64,000 nt of DNA. Source: Eremomyces bilateralis CBS 781.70. Taxonomy: Eukaryota; Ascomycota; Dothideomycetes; Eremomycetales; Eremomycetaceae. Numbering within the stretch: the first letter of the stretch is position 1; each line of letters begins with the position of its first letter. Below, piece by piece: positions 10,821 to 22,948 of the stretch. A program made the translations under genes and the position numbers. Under the pieces are notes generated by a model. The model made no database searches, had not been told where the DNA came from, and worked only from the letters and a program-made list of their open reading frames with translations. The stretch spans positions 1,068,437 through 1,132,436 of the forward strand of contig NW_022985067.1 of the NCBI RefSeq assembly GCF_010015585.1. Direction: 5' to 3'.

Positions 10821-12875
10821 GATGAAAGCCACAAAGGCATGGAAGCGTGAGAGAATGCGGTAGGTGAGGCGCATAAATCGGACAGCAAAGTGTGGGCGAG
10901 TTTACAACTTCAAACGATGCTATGGCTTATCACGGAACGTGTATATTATACCTAACACAAGGACATGATAAGGACGGAATCCTTAGACTAGAAACAGACA
11001 GAAGGCTACAGTGTGCTATACCTACATTCAGAAAGAGACCATAATCATGCTTTCCATACTTTGTATCATATGAGGGCACTCGTTTCGCTTCTATTCCTTC
11101 TCATCCTCTGCCCAATATCCAGGTAACTGTTCACACTTCAACGGTTCTGGTGCATGGTGTCCGGCAGTTTGGAATCCAACTTCCACGCTCTGAGCAACTC
11201 CGAAGTCCAGATCAAGCACCACCAGGACTTCGCAATTCTTCGACTCGCGTAACCTCAGGGCAAACCTCATCCTCAATTAATGCCTCAGGGTTAGATTCTG
11301 ATTCACTGGACCCGGATTCTCCTTTTTGGCGAGATGAGGGCATGATGTAACGAAAGAGCGAATATTTGATACGTTAACAGCATCAACGATTGTTGTACGT
11401 ACGGAACCGCGACCTAATAATAAATCTGGCTTTTTTGTCGGAACAACATCGCGCCCAACAGGGGCTAACGAACAAGCATGAAATCCCTACCACTGCCAAG
11501 TTCTTCGGATGTATCTGTCAGCTCGGCGTCGTCGTCGATAATCGATATTTTTGATTTGGATGTCTGGTGACTTGGTGAGTGGACCTCATCCCCTCATCTC
11601 ACACAGATCTCAGTCGTCTGGAATCTGGACTATGGCACCAGAGGAGCGGAACTGCGGAAGACGACGCTTCCCCACATGATGATCAGGACGCATCCTGGCC
11701 CTGTCTATTAAAGGAAACGGGAAGTTTTATGACGATCAGCGGGATACCTACTCTAGTGGCAGGCTAGTGGATAACTTAACGATGGTCTCAAGTTGACGGA
11801 CGTTTGGACGACCAGCATGGTACGGAACTGCCGGATACAGTCCGGATCGGTAACGCTTTACGGAGTCGCAAAGTGTGAACGAAACTGAGGAGAGGAAAAT
11901 CCTGTTTTTCATCAATTCCAAGTGCTATTGGTTCGGGTTATCGGGACAGGTTGCTTAATCGCTGGACTTCAACCCAGGCTCTTCAACGCCAATACGAGTC
12001 GTCTCTATAACCCCTTGACAGTCGACCACGAAAAAATAATAGGGAGAGGACTATTGGAATTGAGAGTTTCACGACAGCGGAGTTGCATTCAAATATATGC
12101 ACTGTGCGAAGGTATGAATGGCCTGCCAAGCAGTCTATCACCAACCTTCAGATCTTTACTCCATTGGTCTCGGTCTCGGCCCTGGGATCATCAGCATACC
12201 ACGCGACAATCGACATATTGTTCCGTAGTGCGTCCACAATTCCCACGATGCGCTTTTGAGATACCTGTGACACATCTCATCTCGCTTTAAAACTTCAAGC
12301 GCTAGTGGCCTGATCCCTCAGCTACGCTAACACCAGGCCGCGATCCAGGCCAACGCCACTCCAAGGAAAAACGTCCATTTTAGGATCCGCACGAAAAATA
12401 TATCTGGGGCTATCCTGGCCAGAAGCGAGCCGGGGAACCGTATCATCCCAATCGCCAGTCCACCACCAGGCACCAGAACGTTTAAGCTTCTCCTTTGACC
12501 TAACGAGCCCTGTCTACCAGACCTCGCCTTCTGGTATGGAAACAATTCCTCCCTGCCAGATTGGTCCGAACTCTGAAGCCATGGTCCATGGATACCCAAG
12601 ACCAGTGTAACCCCGTGTGCGGTCCGGGTAAGTCGGTCTCCTGCCAGTATGAGCTTGGCTTGTTGTCAACCCTCAAAACACCTGTGTTTTCCTGTTCCAT
12701 CTGCTTGACTGTCCTTTTGTCTTAAACCTTCCATACATTCGCTTGTATATGACCTAACCGTTGATATTGTACTTGCCGGCTTACGTCGACTGTCAATCGT
12801 TTCTTCTTACTCTCGCTTTTTTGCAACTCATTGACGAGCATACCATATTTAATTTTTCATACTTAATAATCCAAG
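10821..12875. other. Intergenic region upstream of the chitin deacetylase
   Basis: About 2 kb with no supported gene. Two small minus-strand frames with coding-like composition overlap at 11091-11343 (see findings). The last 150 bases before the deacetylase start are pyrimidine-rich, as in fungal promoters and leaders. Confidence 0.5.
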
Positions 12876-14948
12876 ATGCATCTTTTGGCGGCGTCGTTGG
12901 CCCTCTTGCCGGCCATTGCCGCTGCCCATGAGGGTTATCCCGGGCCAAGATTGTTCGGCGCTCCGGGGATGAAGAAAATGAAGATGCGGAGAGATGCGGT
13001 CGAAATCAACCATAACAAGGTTCGGTATGGTTCTGATGTCCAAGCAAGAGGTGTGAAGGAATCCCGCCAGAACGGAGGCACCGACGGGCGATGCGGCGAT
13101 GACGGCAACGGAGCAAGCTGCGCGTCAGGATACTGCTGTTCGATCGAGGTAAGCCGTTATTAATTATCAAGAACTTCGGATAGCAATTGACCTTCGCAAA
13201 GGGTTGGTGTGGTAACACTTCCGATTACTGCAGCGCACCAGACTGTCAATTCGAGTATGGTCCAGGATGCGATGCGAATCAGAAGCCATCCGGATCTGAT
13301 ACTTCCGGCGTCACTCGCACGAAGGTCGGGAACGTCGTCTATGGTGGCGAGGGTATCTATCACTGCACGGTTCCAGGCACCGTCGCGCTGACTTACGATG
13401 ATGGTCCTTACATCTACACGGACGCGCTCCTGAATCTTCTCAATTCCTACGGCGCCAAGGCTACCTTTTTCATCACCGGCAACAACATTGGCAAGGGGTC
13501 AATCGACTCCACCCCAGCCTGGGGTTCCGTGATCCAACGCATGGCTGCTGAGGGTCACCAGATCGCATCCCATACCTGGTCTCACCAGAACTTGGACGAG
13601 ATTTCCTCTTCCAAGCGCAAGGAGCAGATAGTCTGGAACGAGATCGCCCTTCAGAACATCGTCGGTTACTTCCCAACCTATATGCGACCACCGTACTCTG
13701 CGTGTATCACGCCTGCCTGTGAGCAGGATATGGCCGATCTCGGATACCATATCAGTTATTTCGATGTCGATACTGACGATTACAACAACCTCACCCCGGA
13801 ATTGATCCAGAATGCCAAGGACAACTTCGGGAACGCCGTCGTCGGCCCGACGAGCACCAACAAGTACCTCTCCATCGCCCATGACATCCACCAGCTCAGT
13901 GCGGAGGACTTGACCGTGTATATGCTCGAGCACATCCAGGCTCAAGGATTCCGAGCGGTGACGATGGGCGAGTGCATGGGCGACCCCATCCAAAACTGGT
14001 ACCGCACCGGCTCTGGTGGCTCCATCCCCTCCTCTTCTGTCCCAACGTCTACCCCCACTGGTACGCCGTCCACCGACGGAAGCTGTGGTGGCAGTGACGG
14101 AAAGAGTTGTGCTGGCGCTGGGTTTGGTTCATGCTGTTCTCAGTACGGCTACTGGTATGTCGAACCTCCGGGTCTACCTGTCTAAATGACTTCGCTAATA
14201 CTATGGCAGCGGTGATACCACCGATCATTGCGGAACCGGCTGCCAGTCTGCCTTCGGTACTTGCGGCGGCACTCCTACCGCAAGCCCAACTTCCACCCCC
14301 ACTGGCACACCGCCATCAACCGATGGGAGCTGCAGTGGCAGTGCCGGGACGACTTGTGCCGGCGCTGGGTTTGGTTCATGCTGTTCTCAGTACGGCTACT
14401 GGTAAGTAGAACCTTGGGATGTGCCTGTCCAAATGGTCTTTCTAACACTACGACAGCGGTGACACTACCGGTCATTGCGGAGCTGGCTGCCAGTCTGGAT
14501 TTGGAACTTGCACCGGTGGCGGTGGCGGCGACAACGTTTCCACTGACGGAAACTGCGGAGCTAATGGGAAGACCTGTTTGAACTCCGCCTTCGGGAACTG
14601 CTGCTCGGAGCACGGCTGGTGGTAAGTCTCCTACTTGAATTCTCGATCCTATTTCTACCATCGAATGTTCCTCATTAACCAAAACCTAGCGGTGCCACCA
14701 CCGACCACTGCGGCACCGGTTGCCAATCTGGCTTCGGCAACTGCGGCTCTAGTGTAAGTAACCCAGTTCCTTCAACCACCCCTGGAGATAAGCCGGGTAC
14801 CACGAACGGGTCCTGCGGCCCGTCTGTCGGTACGACCTGCGCCAACACGCCATGGGGTCTCTGCTGCGGTCGCGATAGCCAATGCACCAACAGCATCTTG
14901 CGGTGTACGATCGGCTGCCAGAAGGGTTACGGAACCTGCTACTCGTAA
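12876..14948 (+). CDS. Secreted chitin deacetylase (CE4) with five CBM18 modules
   Basis: Five exons, 12876-13148, 13202-14154, 14210-14401, 14457-14621 and 14690-14948, encode 613 residues. A signal peptide (MHLLAASLALLPAIAAA) is followed by a propeptide-like stretch and a CBM18 chitin-binding module at about 70-110. Next is the NodB deacetylase domain with the CE4 motifs: TYDDGP (155-160, catalytic base and metal Asp), HTWSH (215-219, metal His), RPPY (253-256), FDVDTDDY near 279-285 and IAHDIH near 316-321. A Ser/Thr/Pro linker then leads to four more CBM18 modules, the last one diverged. The enzyme removes acetyl groups from chitin in the cell wall or secreted space; the many modules suggest tight chitin binding, as in proteins that hide fungal chitin from hosts. 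No C-terminal GPI signal is visible. The GTAAGT at 14754 is read through, because the frame continues cleanly into the fifth module. Confidence 0.93.
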
Positions 14949-16702
14949 AGAGGAAATGACACACAAGATTTAATGGGTATATGTAATGGAGGATCTCAAG
15001 ATTAGCGGGCAGCGAACGATATTGGTGCTTCCGATTGTAAAACCCAGCAGCGACTCCTATGGCGACCGACCCCCTTCGCGGAATTTCCGCGACAGACCTT
15101 AGGTCGCTATTAATGTTTATTTCCACAATGGGAATGTAATCATGCGATGAGCGTTCAGCGAGTCGAAGATGCACCTTAATTCTCCGCGCCAATCCGCTCT
15201 CTCGGATCAATCTCCTTCCTTTCACCTCTTTCTCACGTTCACCCCATGCCGCATTCTTGCTCTTGCTGCCAGCCACGTTTCTTCGTCGCCCGCATGCTCG
15301 GCCAGATGCTAACTTTCCGTACAGTAAATCCCGTGTCCCGGCAGTACTGGACACATCCTCATCCCTGTGCGCCACTCTAAGTGCGTCGGTAGCGTCACGA
15401 TGCTTCACCGTCGGGGATTTGGTTCTGGTGCTGGGCGCTAAGGTGCGTCCACAGCGAGCTTGTTTTGAAGCCACGGCGACGATGGCGTCCACTTGATACC
15501 AAAAGGGTATTTTTAGTCGACCCAGGCCAACTTTTCGAACGTTCTGGATGGCATGGGATGATGGGAAATAGAAAAAATGGGATTCATGGAAAAGCGATCG
15601 TATTGTCGGTATGGTAACTGGCACGGTATAATTACAGCGCTCAAAAATATCATATTCTTCATTACCGCATTTATCGTGTTCATTCTATGTTCTACTATGT
15701 ATGGTTCTCCTCCATTCCTACGTGTCGGCCCAACGTTGCCATCAAGTCTGCCCATTCTCACATGTCGACTGATTTGGATGCTGTTGAAGCCATCGTCAAG
15801 CCACGTTTCTTGGTATTGCCCCTTTCATCATTACAGCGCCGTCCAATCATCAGTTGAGCGTTAACGCACACAGCATTACCAAGCTGCCATGCGTTTCATT
15901 TCTTGCATGTTCAACTTTTCACTCCATGCCTGGTGAATAGTCTTCGGACTTTGCTAAATTCCGATGCTGTGGCGACTGAATAGCCCAACTTGGGGCCGGG
16001 TGGACGACGTGTCTTCGTCATCCAGCCTCCAGATATTTGATATCATTGCAGACATATCGCCCTTCGCCTCTCCTTCTCGGGGTTTTTCCCCAGCTGCTGC
16101 GCGCGTGCGGCTATGTATGCCTTCTCTCGGATTTATCTTGCAAATCGTGCCTGTTATTCACAAATACCTGCAGCTGATCCACGTAATGGACAGTCCAAAG
16201 TTCGTCGGACTTAATCGGTGTTATTCCATCGGACCAGAGTGAAACCTATCAATAGAAGTAAAATGCGATCATCCGTTCAAAAATATCGTTCGGACAAAGT
16301 CGGCATTTGTAAGTTGCGAGTGTTCGAAAGAATCATGTCTTTGTCTCTTGCATTCTCGTCTTTGCGATATGGCACCTCAATGGAAGGTCGCCTGAAGGAG
16401 ATACATAAAGCTCCGGTTCTCCATTTCCCAGTCGACGGTGAGTTATCTCTCTGTCAGTTATCTCTACTATCTACCGATTTCAAAGTCAAAGTCAAGCCAA
16501 ATCCTACTCAAAAAGGATGATAGATCATATTCGCGCCCCATCAGACACACCTGTCTCCGTTCCGCCTAGGAATGTCCGTAACCTCAAGAATCATGGCACT
16601 CCAAAGCCAATATCAGTGCTGTTCGTTGATTCGTCCAACTTCAGTGAGTGAGCAAGCGAAGAATGTCATCGCCTGGCTAATCATGTCTCAGGAGCATCCA
16701 TC
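14949..16702. other. Intergenic region
   Basis: About 1.75 kb without a supported gene. Long minus-strand frames here are composition-driven and show no motif; AT-rich blocks near 15550-15700 and 16230-16330 look non-coding. Confidence 0.5.
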
Positions 16703-17467
16703 ATGGCGCAGCTATACACAGAGATGTTGCGGCTCCTCTGGGTCAACAACGAACTCTGCAACCCCTTCGACGCAATCGAATCCGCCGGATGGGGTCTTAC
16801 GTCCCTATACGAAACCCTATCCGAGCCCTGCGTGGACCGATGCAAGTGCCTCTTCTGCACCAGTTTCGAACCCGACCTCGTCGCCCTCTCCTGCGTTTTA
16901 TGCCATCCCAAATGCCCCGAAGGCAAAGACCTCTCAGCAAGATTCGCCTCTCGCAAACCGCGACAGGTATTTGCCACCGACTTCACAGCGTTCACCCACA
17001 TCTTGTGCCTGGACGCTTTTTCGTTCGCGGTCGTCGAGGGGACGAGAGCTTGGGTCAAAGCAGAGAAATTATCAGACCTCGCGTCCGGAAACAGTCCTCG
17101 ATTCGCGAAGATAGTATCGCTTGGCCGCACCCGCAGCGTCCTCGAGAAATACCCGGTGAAGTTCTCCATGCGGTCCGAGAGCTCTTACATATCCCTACGC
17201 GATGCCATCTGCAATGACATCCACGACTTCCTAGAGCAGCATACCAGGTGGCGGTTACCCAAGGGAAAGCTGGTGGAATCTGCGAACCGCTGGCGCTCGC
17301 GACAATGTACAATCGCGGAGGCGGAGGTCTTGCTGCGGAAGAAACGGGTGGCGGGGAGGGTGGTGAAAGTGTGGACGGACAAAGTAATACCGGGTGCCGG
17401 GCCTGGGCCTATGACAATTGCTCTTTCTCATTCGAAGGGTGGAAGAAGAGGTACGAGCTTGCAATGA
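16703..17467 (+). CDS. Uncharacterised Cys-containing protein
   Basis: Open frame of 254 codons from an ATG in fair context. I do not recognise the family. The N-terminal third contains Cys pairs (CVDRCKCLFC, then CVLCHPKC) that could bind a metal, followed by a mixed region and a basic C-terminal part. No signal peptide or membrane segment is evident. An alternative frame is open over 17248-17634, so an intron near 17350-17450 joining a different C-terminus is possible. It stands alone, between a gene-poor region and the crotonase gene. Real coding status is likely from the evenly coding composition but unproven. Confidence 0.5.
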   Translation: MAQLYTEMLRLLWVNNELCNPFDAIESAGWGLTSLYETLSEPCVDRCKCLFCTSFEPDLVALSCVLCHPKCPEGKDLSARFASRKPRQVFATDFTAFTHILCLDAFSFAVVEGTRAWVKAEKLSDLASGNSPRFAKIVSLGRTRSVLEKYPVKFSMRSESSYISLRDAICNDIHDFLEQHTRWRLPKGKLVESANRWRSRQCTIAEAEVLLRKKRVAGRVVKVWTDKVIPGAGPGPMTIALSHSKGGRRGTSLQ

Positions 17468-18034
17468 CGCTCTTTGGAGAAAGGGTTACATTCGGGAGTT
17501 GGCGCTGGAAGTGGAGTCTAGTTGGGCTGATACCCCTGAGGTGCAATGATTTTATGCTCTCCCTATCCTTATTTGGCGCCCAAAATTCTGTTGTACCTGA
17601 TTGCGAGACATATACTTTTTTCCAAGTGTTTTAAGATCACTGTCTAGGTGCTAAGTCGTATTGAGTATTTAATCTTGACAGGGAGTCTATTGGATGTCCA
17701 CAGGCTGCGCAGCCCATCACAAACGATTGGTGCCTCAGGCTCTAAAAATGTTGGCCTTCGCAACATGTAAAGATACCAGTAGCCGAATTACCGATGTTAC
17801 TTTTACTGACCGAGCTGGAGGTGGAGGTCTTCATGACCAGCGAATTGGTGTAGTGTCTTTAGAAAATGTACTTCCATGCATTCGATATACAATATCAATG
17901 CGACTGCTCCCAATTTTGGACGGTCTATTGACATCGTAACGTCAATTCAAGGAGTAGCCGGCAACGAAAACACTGTTCAGGCATAGGAACCCTCTACTAG
18001 CTGTATTGAGCAATTTGGCTATACAAACATCATA
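17468..18034. other. Intergenic region before the crotonase gene
   Basis: No supported gene; probably the 3' end of the Cys-containing gene and the promoter of the crotonase gene. Confidence 0.5.
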
Positions 18035-18868
18035 ATGGCACCTCTAAAGCTAGCCACCGAGCCCCCACAAAACCTCTCCTTCCTGAAACTATCCTTCCCC
18101 GCCGACCGCGTCCTGCTCGTCACCATGAACCGGCCCAAAGACCTTAACTGCATCAGCCGCCAAGGCTCCACCGACATGCAGGCCGTATTCACCTGGTTCG
18201 ACGCCGAACCCAACCTTACCGTCGCCATCCTCACCGGCGCCGGTCGAGCGTTCTCCGCCGGCGCTGACCTGAAAGAATGGAACACGTCAATGAGCCCGGG
18301 GAGCGATTCCTCCAAGCGATTAGGCGCTCCGGGTCCGAAGCCCTTCAGTCGGAGGCTCGGGAAGAAGCCCGTGATCGCGGCGGTGAACGGGTTGGCTGCG
18401 GGAGGGGGGACGGAGTTCGCGATCAATTGCGACTTGATCGTCGCGTCGGAGAAGGCGACGTTCGCGTTGCCGGAGGTGAAGCGGGGTGTCTCGCCTTTTG
18501 CGGGCGTGCTGCCCCGGTTGATTCGGATTGTGGGTTTGCAGAGGGCGTCGGAGTTTGCGTTGACGGGGCGGACCATGAGTTCGCAGGAAGCGTTTACATG
18601 GGGCTTCGTGAACCAGGTGGTGCCGCAAGATCAAGTGATGGACGCGGCGCTGAAGTACGCCACAATGATTTCGGAGAACAGTCCAGATTCGATCATTTGC
18701 ACTCGAGCGGGTTTGCGACAGGGATGGGAGACGGCCTCGGTGGATGATGCGGCGGAGATAACCGTGCATGGCGCTTTTGCGAAGCTGCTGGAGGGTGAGA
18801 ACGTCAAGGAAGGGCTGCGGGCCTTCGCAGAGAAGAGGAAGCCGAGTTGGAAGCCCAGTCGTTTGTGA
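18035..18868 (+). CDS. Enoyl-CoA hydratase/isomerase family protein, peroxisomal
   Basis: Single exon, 277 residues. The crotonase fold is clear: the oxyanion-hole loop GAGRAFSAGADLKEW (68-82), then AAVNGLAAGGGTEFAINCD with Glu127 and ALPEVKRG with Glu147, which align with the two catalytic glutamates of mitochondrial enoyl-CoA hydratase. Family members hydrate or isomerise 2-enoyl-CoA in fatty-acid or branched-chain catabolism. The protein ends Ser-Arg-Leu, a standard peroxisomal targeting signal type 1, and has no mitochondrial presequence, so peroxisomal beta-oxidation or side-chain metabolism is inferred. The exact substrate cannot be told. It is convergent with the Gir2-like gene, 142 bases away. 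Confidence 0.9.
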   Translation: MAPLKLATEPPQNLSFLKLSFPADRVLLVTMNRPKDLNCISRQGSTDMQAVFTWFDAEPNLTVAILTGAGRAFSAGADLKEWNTSMSPGSDSSKRLGAPGPKPFSRRLGKKPVIAAVNGLAAGGGTEFAINCDLIVASEKATFALPEVKRGVSPFAGVLPRLIRIVGLQRASEFALTGRTMSSQEAFTWGFVNQVVPQDQVMDAALKYATMISENSPDSIICTRAGLRQGWETASVDDAAEITVHGAFAKLLEGENVKEGLRAFAEKRKPSWKPSRL

Positions 18869-19010
18869 CCTGCGGATACCAAGAGTCAGCGTTGTCAATG
18901 AAGACTTGAGTAGGGAAAGATGATCGTTGGTAGTAACTTACGTAAAGCATTGGACTCTGCCATATCTTCGACGGTAGCCAGACATTTCCGGAAACCCAAT
19001 CGCGGACCTT

Positions 19011-19813
19011 TTAAGCTTCGACCTTAAGCTTCTCCATTTGCTCGACCTCATCATCCCCTTCATCTTCATCAATCTTGCCCACAAGACCCCTCTCCCACAG
19101 CTGCCTCCCAGTGATGCGAGGCTCTTCCTTCGCTATCTTCCGGCCCTTGCTATCGACAAGCGCCTCTTCCTGTCGTATCCTTTCCTCCTCCTCCAACTCC
19201 TGCTTGAACTTTGCCCTCCACGCCATGAACGACTCCCTCGTGACCGCCGATCCATGGAACTTCCGATTCTCCTCCTCTTCCACCTTCTGTGCTTCGGTCT
19301 CTCGCTCCAGTTCCTCGACCTTCTGCCTGTCCAATATCAATTGCTCGGCGAGCTCCTTGAGCGTGCTGATTATGGTGAAGATCATAGCCATCCCCATGCT
19401 TTCCTCGATGATCGGATAAAGGTTTTGGAGAAGCTGTTCTTTGTCTTCTTGAACGTCGAAGTGCGGATATTTGGGCGCATTGGGTGGCGATTGGATGTCG
19501 AGGCGCGGTGCTTCGTCGGGATACGCTTCTGGATATGTCACCTGGAGAAGTAGTTCCGCTAGAATTTTGTGTCAGAGACACCTCAATTCCGGATGGTGTT
19601 TGGCAACATACGCTGTTCAGTTTCGTCGTCTTCATGTCTCTCAACATCAAGCACTATTAAAACGCGGAATTCGTTTTCGGAGATATCTATGCTCATGTAA
19701 GATTATCGCCCGCCCAACGATAGGCGTTGTCTGAAAGGCATCATACCAGTAATTTCGTCCGGGAAGATGGACTCCAGGACCTCCCTCTCCTCCTGCTGCT
19801 CCTCTAGTCCCAT
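19011..19813 (-). CDS. gir2: RWD-domain protein, Gir2/RWDD1-like
   Basis: Three exons, 19747-19813, 19612-19686 and 19011-19558, encode 229 residues starting MGLEEQQEEREVLESIFPDE. Introns of 60 and 53 bases have donors GTATGA and GTATGT and acceptors ATAG and CTAG. The N-terminal 110 residues form an RWD domain, with the typical LESIFPDE start and the YPxxxP signature in VTYPEAYPDEAPRLDI. The rest is a Glu/Lys-rich helix or coiled coil that ends acidic, as in the DFRP2 proteins. Yeast Gir2 and human RWDD1 stabilise the GTPase Rbg2/DRG2 and bind Gcn1 in translation control. Identification rests on domain layout and length. Confidence 0.82.
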
Positions 19814-20599
19814 GGCTGAGTTTATTGGCTGAGTTTGTCCTGATCTAGCAATTCGCGTCCAAAATCGTCAATCAGGATAGTAGAAGAAGAGTGTTGCGTG
19901 CAGGATTGGCGAAAGGATGGAAATTGGCAATCGCTAGATTTTGGTAATTAAGGTAATGTATTAGAGGTGAATCAGCGGGGGTTCTTCGCATGGGTTGACG
20001 TTGAAAGGTTGAACGTCACCTGTCGTCGCCAATGTCGCCCAACTTCCACTTGTCCCCTCCTCATAGCTTTACAAACATCAACTATTGTATATTTATTTGA
20101 TACACACGCCAAATATCTAAGTCGGTTCATTGTGTAGAGATAAGAATCGATTGAAATCAGAGCTGCCATTAAAGAGCAAGGACTACCAAATACTGTCGGG
20201 ACTTAGCTGTGTGGAACACCGCGGGATGCTTGTTGGTAGAGTCGACCGCAGCGACGATGTAATATTGGTTGACAACTTCTTCATGGATTTTCCAGTCATC
20301 GATGGATTGGATAGATACGTGGAACTCGATCACCAACGGTGGAGAGGTTATTTGTGGTCTGAAATCGTTGATTGCTCTCTCTGCCTAAGTTCTAAGCATG
20401 CTAATCGAGGTTGTGTCTCGAAACTTCTCTCGCAAGCAGGCCATATCGAAGGCCAGAAAGTCCTGTCATTCCAATTCATTTACTCCTCACCAAACCAGGG
20501 CGTGGATAAATCCAACTTGAAATGGCATTAGCTCTTCGCTCTGCCTAAGTCAAGGAAGGGTTGCGCCGTTGATGCCGGAAAACATACCTCGACGATGGA
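19814..20599. other. Intergenic region between two minus-strand genes
   Basis: About 790 bases. A plus-strand frame at 20130-20531 lacks an ATG at its start and has no motif, so it is not called. Confidence 0.45.
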
Positions 20600-21217
20600 C
20601 TAAATGTCCATATCATCGTACTTCGGGACTTTCTCATCGTACCGGCCGAAGATACTAAAATCTTCATCGTCGGGGTTCAGATAAGGGATGCTCGGAACCA
20701 CTCTAGCCTTGGGAGTCGCATCCTCGTCGACGGTGGATCTGTCGCCACGAGGTCGCTTGGAAGGCGTGTCTTCGTCGTCGTCGAGGTCGCTGGGGGTGGC
20801 GGTCCGAGCACGCTTCTTGGACGATGGGGTGCGCTTCGTGGCCTTCTTCACATTGGGAGTAGCAACGCCAGTCCCCGCCTTGTTGTTCGAGGCTGTAGGA
20901 GAGTTCGTACCGCCATTGGTGCTCTTGGACTGGGCAACGGCTCGAAGCTTCTTCCGGACAGCCGCGAACGCATTTCGAGCAGAGCCTTCGGTGTAGCCGG
21001 CGAGCTGGGCGAACTTCTTCATGTCGATCTAGGAAGACCGTGAAGTTAGTATTTAAGCACTCTCACTGAAGACAGGGCTATCGCTGTTAACTGGATCCAG
21101 CGATCTGGGACATACGTCAGGTTCATTCCCACCCTTGATCGACACCCAAGCACAGGCCATGATGTTAGTCTCTCGCTCGGAGAGGCCAAACGTGTCGAGT
21201 GTACGACTAGGAGCCAT
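20600..21217 (-). CDS. Small basic nuclear protein, Myb/SANT-like N-terminus
   Basis: Two exons, 21116-21217 and 20600-21028, encode 176 residues starting MAPSRTLDTFGLSERETNIM. The 87-base intron has donor GTATGT, a CTAAC branch site and acceptor CTAG and keeps frame. The first 65 residues predict three helices (SERETNIMACAWVS, MKKFAQLAGY, EGSARNAFAAVRKKL), like a small fungal helix-turn-helix of the Myb/SANT kind. The rest is disordered with several Lys/Arg clusters (TKRTPSSKKRAR, SKRPRGD) acting as likely nuclear localisation signals, and an acidic tail. I know this arrangement from uncharacterised fungal proteins; no function is established. Confidence 0.75.
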
Positions 21218-22948
21218 CTTTCTTGATGTTGGCAAGAGTTCTCGTGGTTGATTACTATTTCATTGTCAGTGTCGGTGATCAAAGACTTCAGTGTCAATCA
21301 GTGTCGAGAGGAACAAGTTGGAATTCTGGGTTCAGGCTTGGGATTGGGATTGGGATTGTATTGTCAGATACTCACTTGAGCTATTTCCGTATCACAGCGA
21401 GCACCCTGCTTGTTGAGGATGCTATCTCGAATATGTGGAGTGGTTGGATATAGACTCGGATTGACAGCTGATCACCGTCTACGATGTGCTATGGAATGGG
21501 ATGCTATCCTGAATGTGCAATGTCGTGAGTAAGAGTTTACGTTCGAGGTGAAGGGAGGAATCTTTATAGAAACAGAGATCGACCTGAAAGTGAATTAGGC
21601 TACGATGCAAACTGGCTGCTGGCCACGATGCATTTCACTTCGACAAGCAAAATGCACGAAAATGTGAAACCACATGATAATCGAATCATCACATGCACGG
21701 AGCCCGCCAAATATGCGGAGTTCCAGCATATGTGAATTTAGATCCCATATTCACTTCCACTTCGTGTTAGCTAGCATAGTAATACTTATGTCCTGGAGGA
21801 TGTATCTTCCACGGCAACGCAGCTTGCAGAGCGCCTTCATGCATTTCTAGTTCGAGTTTCTACACCACCAAAGATGCAGTTAAGTAAACTATACGATATA
21901 CCAGTTAGCAGATGATAGATGCTAATTGGCATTACCCCTGGAACGGCATTATAAATAGTCAACTATTCCTATAACCATTCTGCCCTGGCTTTGACTCGCC
22001 CCGCCGCCTATCTACTAGACTGCTATACGGTCCCTGTTCAACCTTTCACGCTGTCTGCTTCTAAGCTACTGATATATTAAGCCCAAACATTGTGTTTTTT
22101 GTGTGAATACACCGTTTTGTTCAGGTCTCTAGTACCTGGGGTACAAGCAAAAAGTTCAGTGCGCTCAGTGCGCTCAGTGCTAGCAAGTTGTCTATACTGA
22201 TTTCAAACCAATCAGAATCGAACAGCAACTTGCTCTGCTTTGAATTCCTTGATGGCTGATAGTTATATATATATTCTGGATAGATTCGATGTCCCCTTTT
22301 GAGAAATGGCAGGAGATGATGTGCGCTCAACTACGGTGAGCAGTGGGATTCATTTCCTTAGATACAGTAACTACCTAGGTACATCTACTAAAGACTATAA
22401 ACTGCCTCACCTATGGGAGTGAATGAATAAGGCGCTTTGGGAATCTGTGCAAAGGATACTGCGGATGAATGAATCAAGGTACTATATGTTTAAGACATGT
22501 TGAATCCAATTGGGAAAGAATAACAATAATTCAATCGGTTTCTGATACTTGTACTTCATCAACCTTGCCAAGGGCTGGGCCTAATAGTTCAACCTTAGTA
22601 ATTGCCTCTAGGGGACAAGCCTCGAGGTACCAGTTCAATTCCCAAAAGGGCTATTATTTTTTTACATTTTTTGGTGATTTCCAATTCCATACCCCAAATA
22701 GCACTTCACTTGATATCCAAATCCTATGCCCTACGGTCACGAAACAAGCTACCATATTAGATCCATTTGAGCGTTAGAAGCGGTACTGATATGGGATTTT
22801 CACAAGTAGACCTAATACCTCATGCGAGAAAATCTGGGAGTTGCATTCTAACGGACGGACGAACTCCCCTTTTAGTTCATCGATCTCATAACTGAGGCCC
22901 CGGGCACGCTGCCCAAACATTTCTGATATCCTATAGCCTGAAAACGCA
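21218..22948. other. Gene-poor region
   Basis: About 1.7 kb, AT-richer than its surroundings. A 9-10 base repeat of the type CAGTGCGCT occurs near 22158-22182. A GTTCAATTCC box-B-like string at 22629-22638 is followed by a T-run but no tRNA folds there. Confidence 0.45.

Noticed and set aside
14749-15624. 291-codon minus-strand frame
   Set aside because: It overlaps the last exon of the chitin deacetylase on the other strand and shows no domain; probably a shadow frame.
20130-20531. 133-codon plus-strand frame
   Set aside because: No ATG start, no recognisable family and no splice-supported extension.
22560-22660. tRNA-like stretch with a box-B-like GTTCAATTCC and a following T-run
   Set aside because: No T stem pairs around the loop, no convincing box A and no matching acceptor stem.
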